64,000 nucleotides of DNA from Megalopta genalis. Its lineage: Eukaryota > Arthropoda > Insecta > Hymenoptera > Halictidae. The stretch covers positions 1,426,001-1,490,000 of the forward strand of contig NW_027476109.1 of NCBI RefSeq assembly GCF_051020955.1, in the 5' to 3' direction. The translations under genes were made by a program, and so were the position numbers. The notes under the pieces were generated by a model. That model had not been told where the DNA came from. It worked only from the letters and a program-made list of their open reading frames with translations, and made no database searches. This document shows positions 38,156-52,483 of this stretch, one piece after another. Every line of letters starts with the position of its first letter. Within the stretch, counting starts at the first letter, position 1.

Positions 38156-41100
38156 TTATCCACTTGTTCATTTGTTCATTTGTTGATTTGTTCATTTGTT
38201 CATTTGTTCATTTGTCCATTCGTTCATTTGTCCACTTGTTAATTTGTTCATTTGTTCATTTGTCCATTCGTTCATTTTTCCACTTGTTCATTTGTTCATA
38301 TGTTCATTTGTTCAATTGTACAATTGTACAATTGGTCATTTGTTCATTTGTTCATTTGTTCATTTGTTCATTTGTTCATTTGTTCATTTGTTCATTTGTT
38401 CATTTGTTCATTTGTTCATTTGTTCATTTGTTCATTTGTTCATTTGTTCATTTCTTCATATGTTCATTTGCTCATTTGTTCATTTGTTCATTTGTTCATT
38501 CGTTCATTGGTTCATTTGTTCAATTGTACAATTGTACAGTTGTTGATTTGTTCAATTGTACATTTGTTCATTTGTTCACTTGTTCGTTTGTTCATTTGAT
38601 CATTTGTTTATTTTTTCATTTGTTCATTTTTTCAATTTATCATTTTTTCATTCGTTCATTCGTTCATTCGTTCATTTGTTTCTTTTTGTTCATTTGTCCA
38701 TTTGTTCATTTGTTCATTTGTTCATTCGTTCATTCGTTCATTTGTTCAATTGTACAATTGTTCATTTGTTCATTCGTTCATTTGTTCATTTGTTCACTTG
38801 TTCATTTGTTCATTTGTTCATTTGTTCATTTGTTCATTTGTTCACTTGTTCATTTGTTCATTTGTTCATTTGTTCATTTGTTCATTTGTTTTTTTGTCCA
38901 TTCGTTCATTTGTCCACTTGTTCATTTGTTCATTTGTTCATTTGTCCATTCATTCATTTTTCCACTTGTTCATTTGTTCATATGTTCATTTGTTCAATTG
39001 TACAATTGTACAATTGTTCATTTGTTCATTTGTTCATTTGTTCATTTCTTCATATGTTCATTCGTTCATTTGTTCATTTGTTCATTCGTTCATTCGTTCA
39101 TTCGTTCATTTGTTCAATTGTACAATTGTACAATTGTTCACTTGTTCATTTGTTCATTCGTTCATTTGTTCACTTGTTCATTTGTTCATTTGTTCATTTG
39201 TTCACTTGTTCATTTGTTCATTTGTTCATTTGTTTTTTTGTCCATTCGTACATTTGTCCACTTGTTCATATGTTCATTTGTTCATTTGTTCACTTGTTCA
39301 TTTGTTCATTTGTTCATTTGTCCATTCGTTCATTTTTCCACTTGTTCATTTGTTCATATGTTCATTTGTTCAATTGTACAATTGTACAATTGTACAATTG
39401 TACAATTGTTCATTTGTTCATTTGTTCATTTGTTCATTTGTTCATTTGTTCATTTGTTCATTTGTTCATTTGTTCATTTGTTCATTTGTTCATTTGTTCA
39501 TTTGTTCATTTGTTCATTTGTTCATTTGTTCATTTGTTCATTTGTTCATTTGTTCATTTGTTCATTTGCTCATTTGTTCTTTTGTTCACTTGACCATTTG
39601 TTCATGTGTTCTTTTATCCAATTCTTCATTTCTTCATTTGTACAATTGTACAATTGTTCATTTGTTCATTTGTTCATTTGTTCATTTGTTCATTTGTTCA
39701 TTTCTTCAATTGTTCAATTGCTCAATTGTTCATTTGTCCAATTGTACAATTTTTCATTTGTTCAATTGTACAATTGTTCATTTGTTCATTCGTTCATTCG
39801 CTCATTTGTTCATTTGGTCATTTGTTCATTTGTTCATTTGTTCATTTGTCCATTTGTTCATTTGTTCATTTGTTCATTTTTTCATATGTTCATTTGTTCA
39901 ATTGTACAATTATTCATTTGTTCATTTGTCCATTCGTTTATTTGTCCACTTGTTCATTTGTTCAGTTGTACATTTGTTCATTTGTTCACTTGTTCATTTG
40001 TCCATTTGTTCATTTGTTCATTTGTCCATTCGTTCATTTGTCCACTTGTTCATTTGTTCATTTGTTCATTTGTTCATTCGTTCATTGGTTCATTTGTTCA
40101 ATTGTACAATTGTTCATTTGTTCATTTGTTCATTTGTTCAATTGTACAATTGTTCATTTGTTCAATTGTACAATTGTTCATTTTTTCATTCGTTCATTCG
40201 CTCATTTGTTCATTTGGTAATTTGTTCATTTGTTCATTTATTCATTTATTCATTTGTTCATTTGGTAATTTGTTCATTTGTTCATTTATTCATTTATTCA
40301 TTTGTTCATTTGTTCATTCGTTCATTTGTTCACTTGTTCATTTGTTCATTTGTTCATTTGTTCATTTGACCATTCGTTCATTTGTCCACTTGTTAATTTG
40401 ATCATTTGTTCATTTGTTCATTCGTTCATTCGTTCATTTGTTCAATTGTACAATTGTTCATTTGTTCAATTGTACAATTATTCATATGTTCAATTGTACA
40501 ATTTTTCATTTGTTCATTCGTTCATTTGTTCATTTGTTCACTTGTTCATTTGTTCATTTGTTCATTTGTTCAATTGTTCAATTGTTCAATTGATCATTTG
40601 TTCAATTGTACAATTGTTCATTTGTTCATTTGTTCAATTGATCATTTGTTCAATTGTACAATTGTTCATTTGTTCAATTGTACAATTGTTCATTTGTTCG
40701 TTTATTCAATTGTACAATTGTTCATTTGTTCATTTATTCAAGTGTACAATTGTTCATTTGTTCATTTATTCAATTGTACAATTGTTCATTTGTTCAATTG
40801 TACAATTGTTCATTTGTCCATTCGTTCATTTGTCCACTTGTTCATTTGTTCATTTGTTCATTTGTTCATTCGTTCATTGGTTCATTTGTACAATTGTACA
40901 ATTGTTGATTTGCTCATTTGTTCATTTGTTCATTTGTTCATTTGTTCACTTGTTCATTTGTTCATGTGTTCATTTGTTCACTTGTTCATTTGTTCTTTTG
41001 TTCTTTTGTCCAATTCTTCATTTCTTCATTTGTACAATTGTACAATTGTTCATTTGTTCATTGGTTCATTTGTTCATTTGTTCAATTGTTCAATTGCTCA

Positions 41101-41433
41101 ATTGTTCATTTGTTCAATTGTACAATTTTTCATTTGTTCAATTGTACAATTGTTCAATTGTTCATTCGTTCATTCGCTCATTTGTTCATTCGTTCATTCG
41201 CTCATTTGTTCATTTGGTCATTTGTTCATTTGTTCATTTGTCCATTTGTTCACTTGTTCATTTGTTCATTTGTTCATATGTTCATTTGTTCAATTGTACA
41301 ATTGTTCATTTGTTCATTTGTTCAATTGTACAATTGTTCATTTGTTCATTTGTTCAATTGTACAATTGTACAACTGTTGATTTGCTCATTTGTTCATTTG
41401 TTCATTTGTTCAATTGTACAATTGTTCATTTGT

Positions 41434-41685
41434 TCATTTGTTCATTTGTTCAATTGTACAATTGTTCATTTGTTCAATTGTACAATTGTTCATTTGTTCA
41501 ATTGTACAATTGTTCATTTGTTCAATTGTACAATTGTTCATTTGTTCAATTGTACAATTGTTCATTTGTTCAATTGTACAATTGTTCATTTGTTCAATTG
41601 TACAATTGTTCATTTGTTCAATTGTACAACTGTTCATTTGTTCAATTGTACAATTGTTCATTTGTTCAATTGTACAATTGTTCAT
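41434..41685 (+). repeat. 24-bp B-P-H trimer run, ~10 copies
   Basis: Same trimer as at 37,008, with one TTGTACAAC variant near 41,628. The equivalent run in the second 8.5 kb copy is 49975-50226, which has the same copy number and the same variant. Confidence 0.85.
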
Positions 41686-43362
41686 TTATTCAATTGTTCA
41701 ATTGTTCATTTGTTCAATTGTACAATTGTTCATTTGTTCAATTGTACAATTGTTCATTTGTCTATTCGTTCATTTGTCCACTTGTTCATTTATTCATTTG
41801 TTCATTTGTTCACTTGTTGATTTGTTCATTTGTCCATTCGTTCATTCGTTCATTCGTTCATTCGTTCATTTGTTCAATTGTACAATTGTACAATTGTTCA
41901 TTTGTTCATTTGTTCATTTGTTCATTCGTTCATTTGTTCATTTGTTCACTTGTTCATTTGTTCATTTGTTCATATGTTCACTTGTTCATTTGTTCATTTG
42001 TTCATTTGATCATTTTTTCCATTCGTTCATTTGTCCACTTGTTCATTTGTTCATTTGTTCATTTGTTCGTTTGTTCATTCGTTCATTTGTTCATTTGTTC
42101 ACTTGTTCATTTGTTCATTTGATCATTTGTTCACTTGTTCATTTGTTCATTTGTTCATTTGTTCATTTGTTCATTTGTTCATTTGTTCAATTGTTCAATT
42201 GTTCAATTGTTCAATTGATCATTTGTTCAATTGTACAATTGTTCATTTGTTCAATTGTACAATTGTTCATTTGTTCATTTTTTCATTTGTTCATTTGTTC
42301 ATTTGTTCATTTGTTCAATTGTTCAATTGTTCAATTGATCATTTGTTCAATTGTACAATTGTTCATTTGTTCATTTGTTCAATTGATCATTCGTTCATTT
42401 GTCCACTTGTTCATTTGTTCACTTGTTCATTTGTTCATTTGTTCTTTTGTCCAATTCTTCATTTGTTCATTTGTTCAATTGTCATTTGTTCATTTTTTCA
42501 TTTGTTTTATTTGTTCATTTGTTCATTTGTTCATTTGTTCATTTGTTCATTTGTTCATTTGTTCATTTGTTCATTTGTTCATTTGTTCATTTGTTCATTT
42601 GTTCACTTGTTCATTTGTTCATTTGTTCATTTGTTCAATTGTACAATTGTTCATGTGTTCAATTGAACAATTGTTCATTTGTTCATTCGTTCATTTGTTC
42701 ATTCGTTCATTTGTTTATTTGTTCACTTGTCCATTTGTTCATTTGATCATTTGTTCATTTGTTCATTTGTTCATTTGTTCAATTGTTCATTTGTTCAATT
42801 GTACAATTGTTCATTTGTTCAATTGTACAATTGTTCACTTGTTCATTTGCCCATTCGTTCATTTGTCCACTTGTTCATTTGTTCACTTGTTCATTTGTTC
42901 ATTTGTTCTTTTGTCCAATTCTTCATTTCTTCATTTGTTCAATTGTCATTTGTTCATTTTTTCATTTGTTTTATTTGTTCATTTGTTCATTTGTTCATTT
43001 GTTCATTTGTTCACTTGTTCATTTGTTCATTCGTTCATTTGTTCAATTGTACAATTGTTCATTTGTTCAATTGAACAATTGTTCATTTGTTCATTCGTTC
43101 ATTTGTTCATTCGTTCATTTGTTTATTTGTTCACTCGTCCATTTGTTCATTTGATCATTTGTTCATTTGTTCATTTGTTCATTTGTTCATTTGTTCATTT
43201 GTTCATTTGTTCACTTGTTCATTTGTTCATTTGTTCATTTGTCCATTCGTTCATTTGTCCACTTGTTCATTTGTTCATTTCTTCATATGTTCATTTGCTC
43301 ATTTGTTCATTTGTTCATTTGTTCATTTGTTCAGTTGTTCAATTGTACAATTGTTCATTTGT

Positions 43363-43926
43363 TCAATTGTTCATTTGTTCAATTGTACAATTGTTCATTT
43401 GTTCAATTGTACAATTGCTCATTTGTTCAATTGTACAATTGCTCATTTGTTCAATTGTTCTATTGTTCATTTGTTCAATTGTACAATTGTTCATTAGTTC
43501 AATTGTACAATTGTTCATTAGTTCAATTGTACAATTGTTCATTTGTTCAATTGTACAATTGTTCACTTGTTCATTTGCCCATTCGTTCATTTGTCCACTT
43601 GTTCATTTGTTCATTTCTTCATATGTTCATTTGCTCATTTGTTCATTTGTTCATTTGTTCATTTGTTCAGTTGTTCAATTGTACAATTGTTCATTTGTTC
43701 AATTGTTCATTTGATCAATTGTACAATTGTTCATTTGTTCAATTGTACAATTGCTCATTTGTTCAATTGTACAATTGTTCATTTGTTCAATTGTATAATT
43801 GCTCATTTGTTCAATTGTTCTATTGTTCATTTGTTCAATTGTACAATTGTTCATTAGTTCAATTGTACAATTGTTCATTTGTTCAATTGTACAATTGTTC
43901 ACTTGTTCATTTGCCCATTCGTTCAT
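43363..43926 (+). repeat. Paired N modules (336 bp apart)
   Basis: Two N modules in tandem (43363-43590 and 43699-43926), separated by TTCTTCAT-CATATG-TTGCTCAT units. The first has two TTAGTTCA units in a row. Confidence 0.78.
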
Positions 43927-45650
43927 TTATCCACTTGTTCATTTGTTCATTTGTTGATTTGTTCATTTGTTCATTTGTTCACTTGTCCATTTGTTCATTT
44001 GATCATTTGTCCATTCGTTCATTTGTCCATTGTTCATTTGTTCATTTGTTCATTTGTTCATTCGTTCATTCGTTCATTTGTTCAATTGTCAATTGTTCAT
44101 TTGTTCAATTGTACAATGGTTCATTTGTTCAATTGTATAATTGTTCATTTGTTCATTTGTTCTTTTATTCATTTGTCCATTTGTCCATTTGTTCATTTGT
44201 TCATTTGTTCATTTGTTCATTTGTTCATTTGTTCACTTTGTACATTTCTTCATTTGTTCATTTGTTCATTTGTTCATTTGTCCATTCGTTCATTTGTCCA
44301 CTTGTTAATTTGTTCATTTGTTCATTTGTTCATTCGTTCATTGGTTCATTTGTTCAATTGTACAATTGTACAGTTGTTGATTTGTTCAATTGTACATTTG
44401 TTCATTTGTTCACTTGTTCGTTTGTTCATTTGATCATTTGTTTATTTATTCATTTGTTCATTTTTTCAATTTATCATTTGTTCATTCGTTCATTTGTTCC
44501 TTTTGTTCATTTGTCCATTTGTTCATTTGTTCATTTGTTCATTCGTTCATTCGTTCATTCGTTCATTTGTACAATTGTACAATTGTTCATTTGTTCATTT
44601 GTTCATTCGTTCATTTGTTCATTTGTTCACTTGTTCATTTGTTCATTTGTTCATTTGTTCATTTGTTCACTTGTTCATTTGTTCATTTGTTCATTTGTTC
44701 ATTTGTTCATTTGTTCCTTTGTTCATTTGCTCATTTGTTCACTTGTTCTTTTGTTCACTTGATCATTTGTTCATTTGTTCTTTTATCCAATTCTTCATTT
44801 CTTCATTTGTACAATTGTACAATTGTTCATTTGTTCATTTGTTCAATTGTTCATTTGTTCATTTCTTCAATTGTTCATTTGTCCAATTGTAGAATTTTTC
44901 ATTTGTACAATTGTACAATTGTTCATTTGTTCATTCGTTCATTCGCTCATTTGTTCATTTGGTCATTTGTTCATTTGTTCACTTGTTCATTTGTTCATTT
45001 GTTCATTTGATCATTTGTTCATTTGTTCATTTGTTCATTTGTTCATTTGTTCAATTGTTCAATTGTTCAAATGTTCATTTGTTCATTTGTACAATTGTTC
45101 ATTCGTTCATTCGCGCATTTGTTCATTTGTTCATTTGTTCATTTGTTCATTTGTCCATTTGTTCATTTGTTCATTTGTTCATTTGTTCATTTGTTCATTT
45201 GTTCATTTGTTCATTTGTTCATATGTTCATTTGTTCAATTGTACAATTGTACATTTGTTCAATAGTACAATTGTTCATTTGATCAATTGTACAATTGTTC
45301 ATTTGTTCAATTGTACAATTGTTCATTTGTTCAATTGTACAATTGTTCTTTTGTTCAATAGTACAATTGTTCATTTGTTCAATTGTACAATTGTTCTTTT
45401 GTTCAATAGTACAATTGTTCATTTGTTCAATTGTACAATTGTTCATATGTTCAATTGTACAATTGTTCATTTGTTCATTTGTTCATTCGTTCATTTGTTC
45501 ATTTGTTCATTTGTTCACTTGTTCACTTGTTCATTTGTTCAATCGTTCATTTGTTCATTTGTTCATTTTTTCATTCGTTCATTCGCTCATTTGTTCATTT
45601 GGTCATTTGTTCATTTGTTCATTTGTTCATTTGTTCATTTGTTCATTTGT

Positions 45651-45974
45651 TCATTTGTTCATTTGTTCACTTGTACAATTATTCATTTGTTCAATTGTAC
45701 AATTGTTCATTTGTTCAATTGTACAATTGTTCATTTGTTCAATTGTACAATTGTTCATTTGTTCAATTGTACAATTGTTCATTTGTTCAATTGTACAATT
45801 GTTCATTTGTTCAATTGTACAATTGTTCATTTGTTCAATTGTACAATTGTTCATTTGTTCAATTGTACAATTGTTCATTTGTTCAATTGTACAATTGTTC
45901 ATTTGTTCAATTGTACAATTGTTCATTTGTTCAATTGTACAATTGTTCATTTGTTCAATTGTACAATTGTTCAT
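45651..45974 (+). repeat. 24-bp B-P-H trimer run, ~13 copies
   Basis: This is the longest and most homogeneous trimer run. It is bounded on the left by TTGTTCAC-TTGTACAA-TTATTCAT and on the right by TTATTCAA-B-H. Its paralogues have 12 (54160), 9 (57852) and 9 (61241) copies. Confidence 0.88.
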
Positions 45975-47205
45975 TTATTCAATTGTTCAATTGTTCATTT
46001 GTTCAATTGTACAATTGTTCATTTGTTCATTCGTTCATTTGTTCATTTGATCATTTGTTCACTTGTTCATTTGTTCATTTGTTCATTTGTTCATTTGTTC
46101 ATTTGTTCATTTGTTCACTTTGTACATTTCTTCATTTGTTCATTTGTTCATTTGTCCATTCGTTCATTTGTCCACTTGTTAATTTGTTCATTTGTTCATT
46201 TGTTCATTTGTTCATTCGTTCATTGGTTCATTTGTTCAATTGTACAATTGTACAGTTGTTGATTTGTTCAATTGTACATTTGTTCATTTGTTCACTTGTT
46301 CGTTTGTTCATTTGATCATTTGTTTATTTATTCATTTGTTCATTTTTTCAATTTATCATTTGTTCATTCGTTCATTCGTTCATTCGTTCATTTGTTCAAT
46401 TGTCAATTGTTCATTTGTTCAATTGTACAATGGTTCATTTGTTCAATTGTATAATTGTTCATTTGTTCATTTGTTCTTTTGTTCATTTGTTCATTTGTTC
46501 ATTTGTTCATTTGTTCATTTGTTCACTTTGTACATTTCTTCATTTGTTCATTTGTTCATTTGTTCATTTGTCCATTCGTTCATTTGTCCACTTGTTAATT
46601 TGTTCATTTGTTCATTTGTTCATTCGTTCATTGGTTCATTTGTTCAATTGTACAATTGTACAGTTGTTGATTTGTTCAATTGTACATTTGTTCATTTGTT
46701 CACTTGTTCGTTTGTTCATTTGATCATTTGTTTATTTATTCATTTGTTCATTTTTTCAATTTATCATTTGTTCATTCGTTCATTCGTTCATTCGTTCATT
46801 CGTTCATTTGTTTCTTTTTGTTCATTTGTCCATTTGTTCATTTGTTCATTTGTTCATTCGTTCATTCGTTCATTCGTTCATTTGTTCAATTGTACAATTG
46901 TACAATTGTTCATTTGTTCATTTGTTCATTCGTTCATTTGTTCATTTGTTCACTTGTTCATTTGTTCATTTGTTCATTTGTTCATTTGTTCACTTGTTCA
47001 TTTGTTCATTTGTTCATTTGTTCATTTGTTCATTTGTTCATTTGTTCATTTGTTCACTTGTTCATTTGTTCATTTGTTCATTTGTCCATTCGTTCATTTG
47101 TCCACTTGTTCATTTGTTCATTTCTTCATATGTTCATTTGCTCATTTGTTCATTTGTTCATTTGTTCATTTGTTCAGTTGTTCAATTGTACAATTGTTCA
47201 TTTGT

Positions 47206-47745
47206 TCAATTGTTCATTTGTTCAATTGTACAATTGTTCATTTGTTCAATTGTACAATTGCTCATTTGTTCAATTGTACAATTGCTCATTTGTTCAATTG
47301 TTCTATTGTTCATTTGTTCAATTGTACAATTGTTCATTAGTTCAATTGTACAATTGTTCATTTGTTCAATTGTACAATTGTTCACTTTTTCATTTGCCCA
47401 TTCGTTCATTTGTCCACTTGTTCATTTGTTCATTTCTTCATATGTTCATTTGCTCATTTGTTCATTTGTTCATTTGTTCATTTGTTCAGTTGTTCAATTG
47501 TACAATTGTTCATTTGTTCAATTGTTCATTTGTTCAATTGTACAATTGTTCATTTGTTCAATTGTACAATTGCTCATTTGTTCAATTGTACAATTGTTCA
47601 TTTGTTCAATTGTACAATTGCTCATTTGTTCAATTGTTCTATTGTTCATTTGTTCAATTGTACAATTGTTCATTAGTTCAATTGTACAATTGTTCATTTG
47701 TTCAATTGTACAATTGTTCACTTGTTCATTTGCCCATTCGTTCAT
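47206..47745 (+). repeat. Paired N modules (312 bp apart)
   Basis: Same pair as at 43,363 but one 24-bp trimer shorter in spacing. The first member has K replaced by TTTTTCAT-like sequence (CACTTTTTC). Confidence 0.78.
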
Positions 47746-49974
47746 TTGTCCACTTGTTCATTTGTTCATTTGTTGATTTGTTCATTTGTTCATTTGTTCA
47801 CTTGTCCATTTGTTCATTTGTTCATTTGTCCATTCGTTCATTTGTCCATTGTTCATTTGTTCATTTGTTCATTTGTTCATTCGTTCATTCGTTCATTTGT
47901 TCAATTGTCAATTGTTCATTTGTTCAATTGTACAATGGTTCATTTGTTCAATTGTATAATTGTTCATTTGTTCATTTGTTCTTTTATTCATTTGTCCATT
48001 TGTCCATTTGTTCATTTGTTCATTTGTTCATTTGTTCATTTGTTCACTTTGTACATTTCTTCATTTGTTCATTTGTTCATTTGTTCATTTGTCCATTCGT
48101 TCATTTGTCCACTTGTTAATTTGTTCATTTGTTCATTTGTTCATTCGTTTATTGGTTCTTTTGTTCAATTGTACAATTGTACAGTTGTTGATTTGTTCAA
48201 TTGTACATTTGTTCATTTGTTCACTTGTTCGTTTGTTCATTTGATCATTTGTTTATTTATTCATTTGTTCATTTTTTCAATTTATCATTTGTTCATTCGT
48301 TCATTCGTTCATTCGTTCATTTGTTTCTTTTTGTTCATTTGTCCATTTGTTCATTTGTTCATTTGTTCATTCGTTCATTCGTTCATTCGTTCATTTGTAC
48401 AATTGTACAATTGTTCATTTGTTCATTTGTTCATTCGTTCATTTGTTCATTTGTTCACTTGTTCATTTGTTCATTTGTTCATTTGTTCATTTGTTCACTT
48501 GTTCATTTGTTCATTTGTTCATTTGTTCATTTGTTCCTTTGTTCATTTGCTCATTTGTTCACTTGTTCTTTTGTTCACTTGATCATTTGTTCATTTGTTC
48601 TTTTATCCAATTCTTCATTTCTTCATTTGTACAATTGTACAATTGTTCATTTGTTCATTTGTTCATTTGTTCATTTGTTCATTTCTTCAATTGTTAATTT
48701 GTCCAATTGTAGAATTTTTCATTTGTACAATTGTACAATTGTTCATTTGTTCATTCGTTCATTCGCTCATTTGTTCATTTGGTCATTTGTTCATTTGTTC
48801 ACTTGTTCATTTGTTCATTTGTTCATTTGATCATTTGTTCATTTGTTCATTTATTCATTTATTCATTTGTTCATTTGTTCATTCGTTCATTTGTTCACTT
48901 GTTCATTTGTTCATTTGTTCATTTGTTCATTTGACCATTCGTTCATTTGTCCACTTGTTAATTTGATCATTTGTTCATTTGTTCATTCGTTCATTCGTTC
49001 ATTTGTTCAATTGTACAATTGTTCATTTGTTCAATTGTACAATTATTCATATGTTCAATTGTACAATTTTTCATTTGTTCATTCGTTCATTTGTTCATTT
49101 GTTCACTTGTTCATTTGTTCATTTGTTCATTTGTTCAATTGTTCAATTGTTCAATTGATCATTTGTTCAATTGTACAATTGTTCATTTGTTCATTTGTTC
49201 AATTGATCATTTGTTCAATTGTACAATTGTTCATTTGTTCAATTGTACAATTGTTCATTTGTTCGTTTATTCAATTGTACAATTGTTCATTTGTTCATTT
49301 ATTCAAGTGTACAATTGTTCATTTGTTCATTTATTCAATTGTACAATTGTTCATTTGTTCAATTGTACAATTGTTCATTTGTCCATTCGTTCATTTGTCC
49401 ACTTGTTCATTTGTTCATTTGTTCATTTGTTCATTCGTTCATTGGTTCATTTGTTCAATTGTACAATTGTTGATTTGCTCATTTGTTCATTTGTTCATTT
49501 GTTCATTTGTTCACTTGTTCATTTGTTCATGTGTTCATTTGTTCACTTGTTCATTTGTTCTTTTGTTCTTTTGTCCAATTCTTCATTTCTTCATTTGTAC
49601 AATTGTACAATTGTTCATTTGTTCATTGGTTCATTTGTTCATTTGTTCAATTGTTCAATTGCTCAATTGTTCATTTGTTCAATTGTACAATTTTTCATTT
49701 GTTCAATTGTACAATTGTTCAATTGTTCATTCGTTCATTCGCTCATTTGTTCATTTGGTCATTTGTTCATTTGTTCATTTGTCCATTTGTTCACTTGTTC
49801 ATTTGTTCATTTGTTCATATGTTCATTTGTTCAATTGTACAATTGTTCATTTGTTCATTTGTTCAATTGTACAATTGTTCATTTGTTCATTTGTTCAATT
49901 GTACAATTGTACAACTGTTGATTTGCTCATTTGTTCATTTGTTCATTTGTTCAATTGTACAATTGTTCATTTGT

Positions 49975-50226
49975 TCATTTGTTCATTTGTTCAATTGTAC
50001 AATTGTTCATTTGTTCAATTGTACAATTGTTCATTTGTTCAATTGTACAATTGTTCATTTGTTCAATTGTACAATTGTTCATTTGTTCAATTGTACAATT
50101 GTTCATTTGTTCAATTGTACAATTGTTCATTTGTTCAATTGTACAATTGTTCATTTGTTCAATTGTACAACTGTTCATTTGTTCAATTGTACAATTGTTC
50201 ATTTGTTCAATTGTACAATTGTTCAT
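49975..50226 (+). repeat. 24-bp B-P-H trimer run, ~10 copies
   Basis: Equivalent of 41434-41685 in the second 8.5 kb copy. The copy number and the single CAACTG variant are conserved. Confidence 0.85.
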
Positions 50227-51919
50227 TTATTCAATTGTTCAATTGTTCATTTGTTCAATTGTACAATTGTTCATTTGTTCAATTGTACAATTGTTCATTT
50301 GTCTATTCGTTCATTTGTCCACTTGTTCATTTATTCATTTGTTCATTTGTTCACTTGTTGATTTGTTCATTTGTCCATTCGTTCATTCGTTCATTCGTTC
50401 ATTCGTTCATTTGTTCAATTGTACAATTGTACAATTGTTCATTTGTTCATTTGTTCATTTGTTCATTCGTTCATTTGTTCATTTGTTCACTTGTTCATTT
50501 GTTCATTTGTTCATATGTTCACTTGTTCATTTGTTCATTTGTTCATTTGATCATTTTTTCCATTCGTTCATTTGTCCACTTGTTCATTTGTTCATTTGTT
50601 CATTTGTTCGTTTGTTCATTCGTTCATTTGTTCATTTGTTCACTTGTTCATTTGTTCATTTGATCATTTGTTCACTTGTTCATTTGTTCATTTGTTCATT
50701 TGTTCATTTGTTCATTTGTTCATTTGTTCAATTGTTCAATTGTTCAATTGTTCAATTGATCATTTGTTCAATTGTACAATTGTTCATTTGTTCAATTGTA
50801 CAATTGTTCATTTGTTCATTTTTTCATTTGTTCATTTGTTCATTTGTTCATTTGTTCAATTGTTCAATTGTTCAATTGATCATTTGTTCAATTGTACAAT
50901 TGTTCATTTGTTCATTTGTTCAATTGATCATTCGTTCATTTGTCCACTTGTTCATTTGTTCACTTGTTCATTTGTTCATTTGTTCTTTTGTCCAATTCTT
51001 CATTTGTTCATTTGTTCAATTGTCATTTGTTCATTTTTTCATTTGTTTTATTTGTTCATTTGTTCATTTGTTCATTTGTTCATTTGTTCATTTGTTCATT
51101 TGTTCATTTGTTCATTTGTTCATTTGTTCATTTGTTCATTTGTTCACTTGTTCATTTGTTCATTTGTTCATTTGTTCAATTGTACAATTGTTCATGTGTT
51201 CAATTGAACAATTGTTCATTTGTTCATTCGTTCATTTGTTCATTCGTTCATTTGTTTATTTGTTCACTTGTCCATTTGTTCATTTGATCATTTGTTCATT
51301 TGTTCATTTGTTCATTTGTTCAATTGTTCATTTGTTCAATTGTACAATTGTTCATTTGTTCAATTGTACAATTGTTCACTTGTTCATTTGCCCATTCGTT
51401 CATTTGTCCACTTGTTCATTTGTTCACTTGTTCATTTGTTCATTTGTTCTTTTGTCCAATTCTTCATTTCTTCATTTGTTCAATTGTCATTTGTTCATTT
51501 TTTCATTTGTTTTATTTGTTCATTTGTTCATTTGTTCATTTGTTCATTTGTTCATTTGTTCACTTGTTCATTTGTTCATTCGTTCATTTGTTCAATTGTA
51601 CAATTGTTCATTTGTTCAATTGAACAATTGTTCATTTGTTCATTCGTTCATTTGTTCATTCGTTCATTTGTTTATTTGTTCACTCGTCCATTTGTTCATT
51701 TGATCATTTGTTCATTTGTTCATTTGTTCATTTGTTCATTTGTTCATTTGTTCATTTGTTCATTTGTTCACTTGTTCATTTGTTCATTTGTTCATTTGTC
51801 CATTCGTTCATTTGTCCACTTGTTCATTTGTTCATTTCTTCATATGTTCATTTGCTCATTTGTTCATTTGTTCATTTGTTCATTTGTTCAGTTGTTCAAT
51901 TGTACAATTGTTCATTTGT

Positions 51920-52483
51920 TCAATTGTTCATTTGTTCAATTGTACAATTGTTCATTTGTTCAATTGTACAATTGCTCATTTGTTCAATTGTACAATTGCT
52001 CATTTGTTCAATTGTTCTATTGTTCATTTGTTCAATTGTACAATTGTTCATTAGTTCAATTGTACAATTGTTCATTAGTTCAATTGTACAATTGTTCATT
52101 TGTTCAATTGTACAATTGTTCACTTGTTCATTTGCCCATTCGTTCATTTGTCCACTTGTTCATTTGTTCATTTCTTCATATGTTCATTTGCTCATTTGTT
52201 CATTTGTTCATTTGTTCATTTGTTCAGTTGTTCAATTGTACAATTGTTCATTTGTTCAATTGTTCATTTGATCAATTGTACAATTGTTCATTTGTTCAAT
52301 TGTACAATTGCTCATTTGTTCAATTGTACAATTGTTCATTTGTTCAATTGTATAATTGCTCATTTGTTCAATTGTTCTATTGTTCATTTGTTCAATTGTA
52401 CAATTGTTCATTAGTTCAATTGTACAATTGTTCATTTGTTCAATTGTACAATTGTTCACTTGTTCATTTGCCCATTCGTTCAT
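51920..52483 (+). repeat. Paired N modules (336 bp apart)
   Basis: Copy of 43363-43926 at offset 8557, in the second 8.5 kb repeat. Confidence 0.78.

Larger units (their letters stand above)
35524..40267 (+). repeat. Octamer mosaic where V modules reappear
   Basis: This is octamer array. V markers lie at 36405 and 38536 after an absence of about 32 kb. The block also holds a pure B-P-H run (37008-37259), an enlarged N module (37808-38155), a long run of pure H units at about 39,410-39,565 and a TTCTTTTATCC marker (39609). The first ~0.5 kb resembles the 1.8-2.3 kb region, so left-block modules return here. No gene is seen. Confidence 0.8.
40268..48832 (+). repeat. 8.5 kb higher-order repeat, copy 1
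   Basis: This 8565-bp unit is followed directly by a second copy at 48833. The left boundary is where TTGGTAAT here aligns with TTGATCAT in copy 2. Inside, V markers lie at 44370, 46252, 46660 and 48181, paired N modules at 43363-43926 and 47206-47745, and a 13-copy B-P-H run at 45651-45974. Most landmarks occur twice about 3.8 kb apart, so the unit contains an older nested duplication. Confidence 0.85.

Noticed and set aside
45651..45974. Minus-strand protein with MNNCTIEQ repeats
   Set aside because: The frame is open only where B-P-H trimers are pure. It is the 24-bp repeat read on the other strand and has no gene context.
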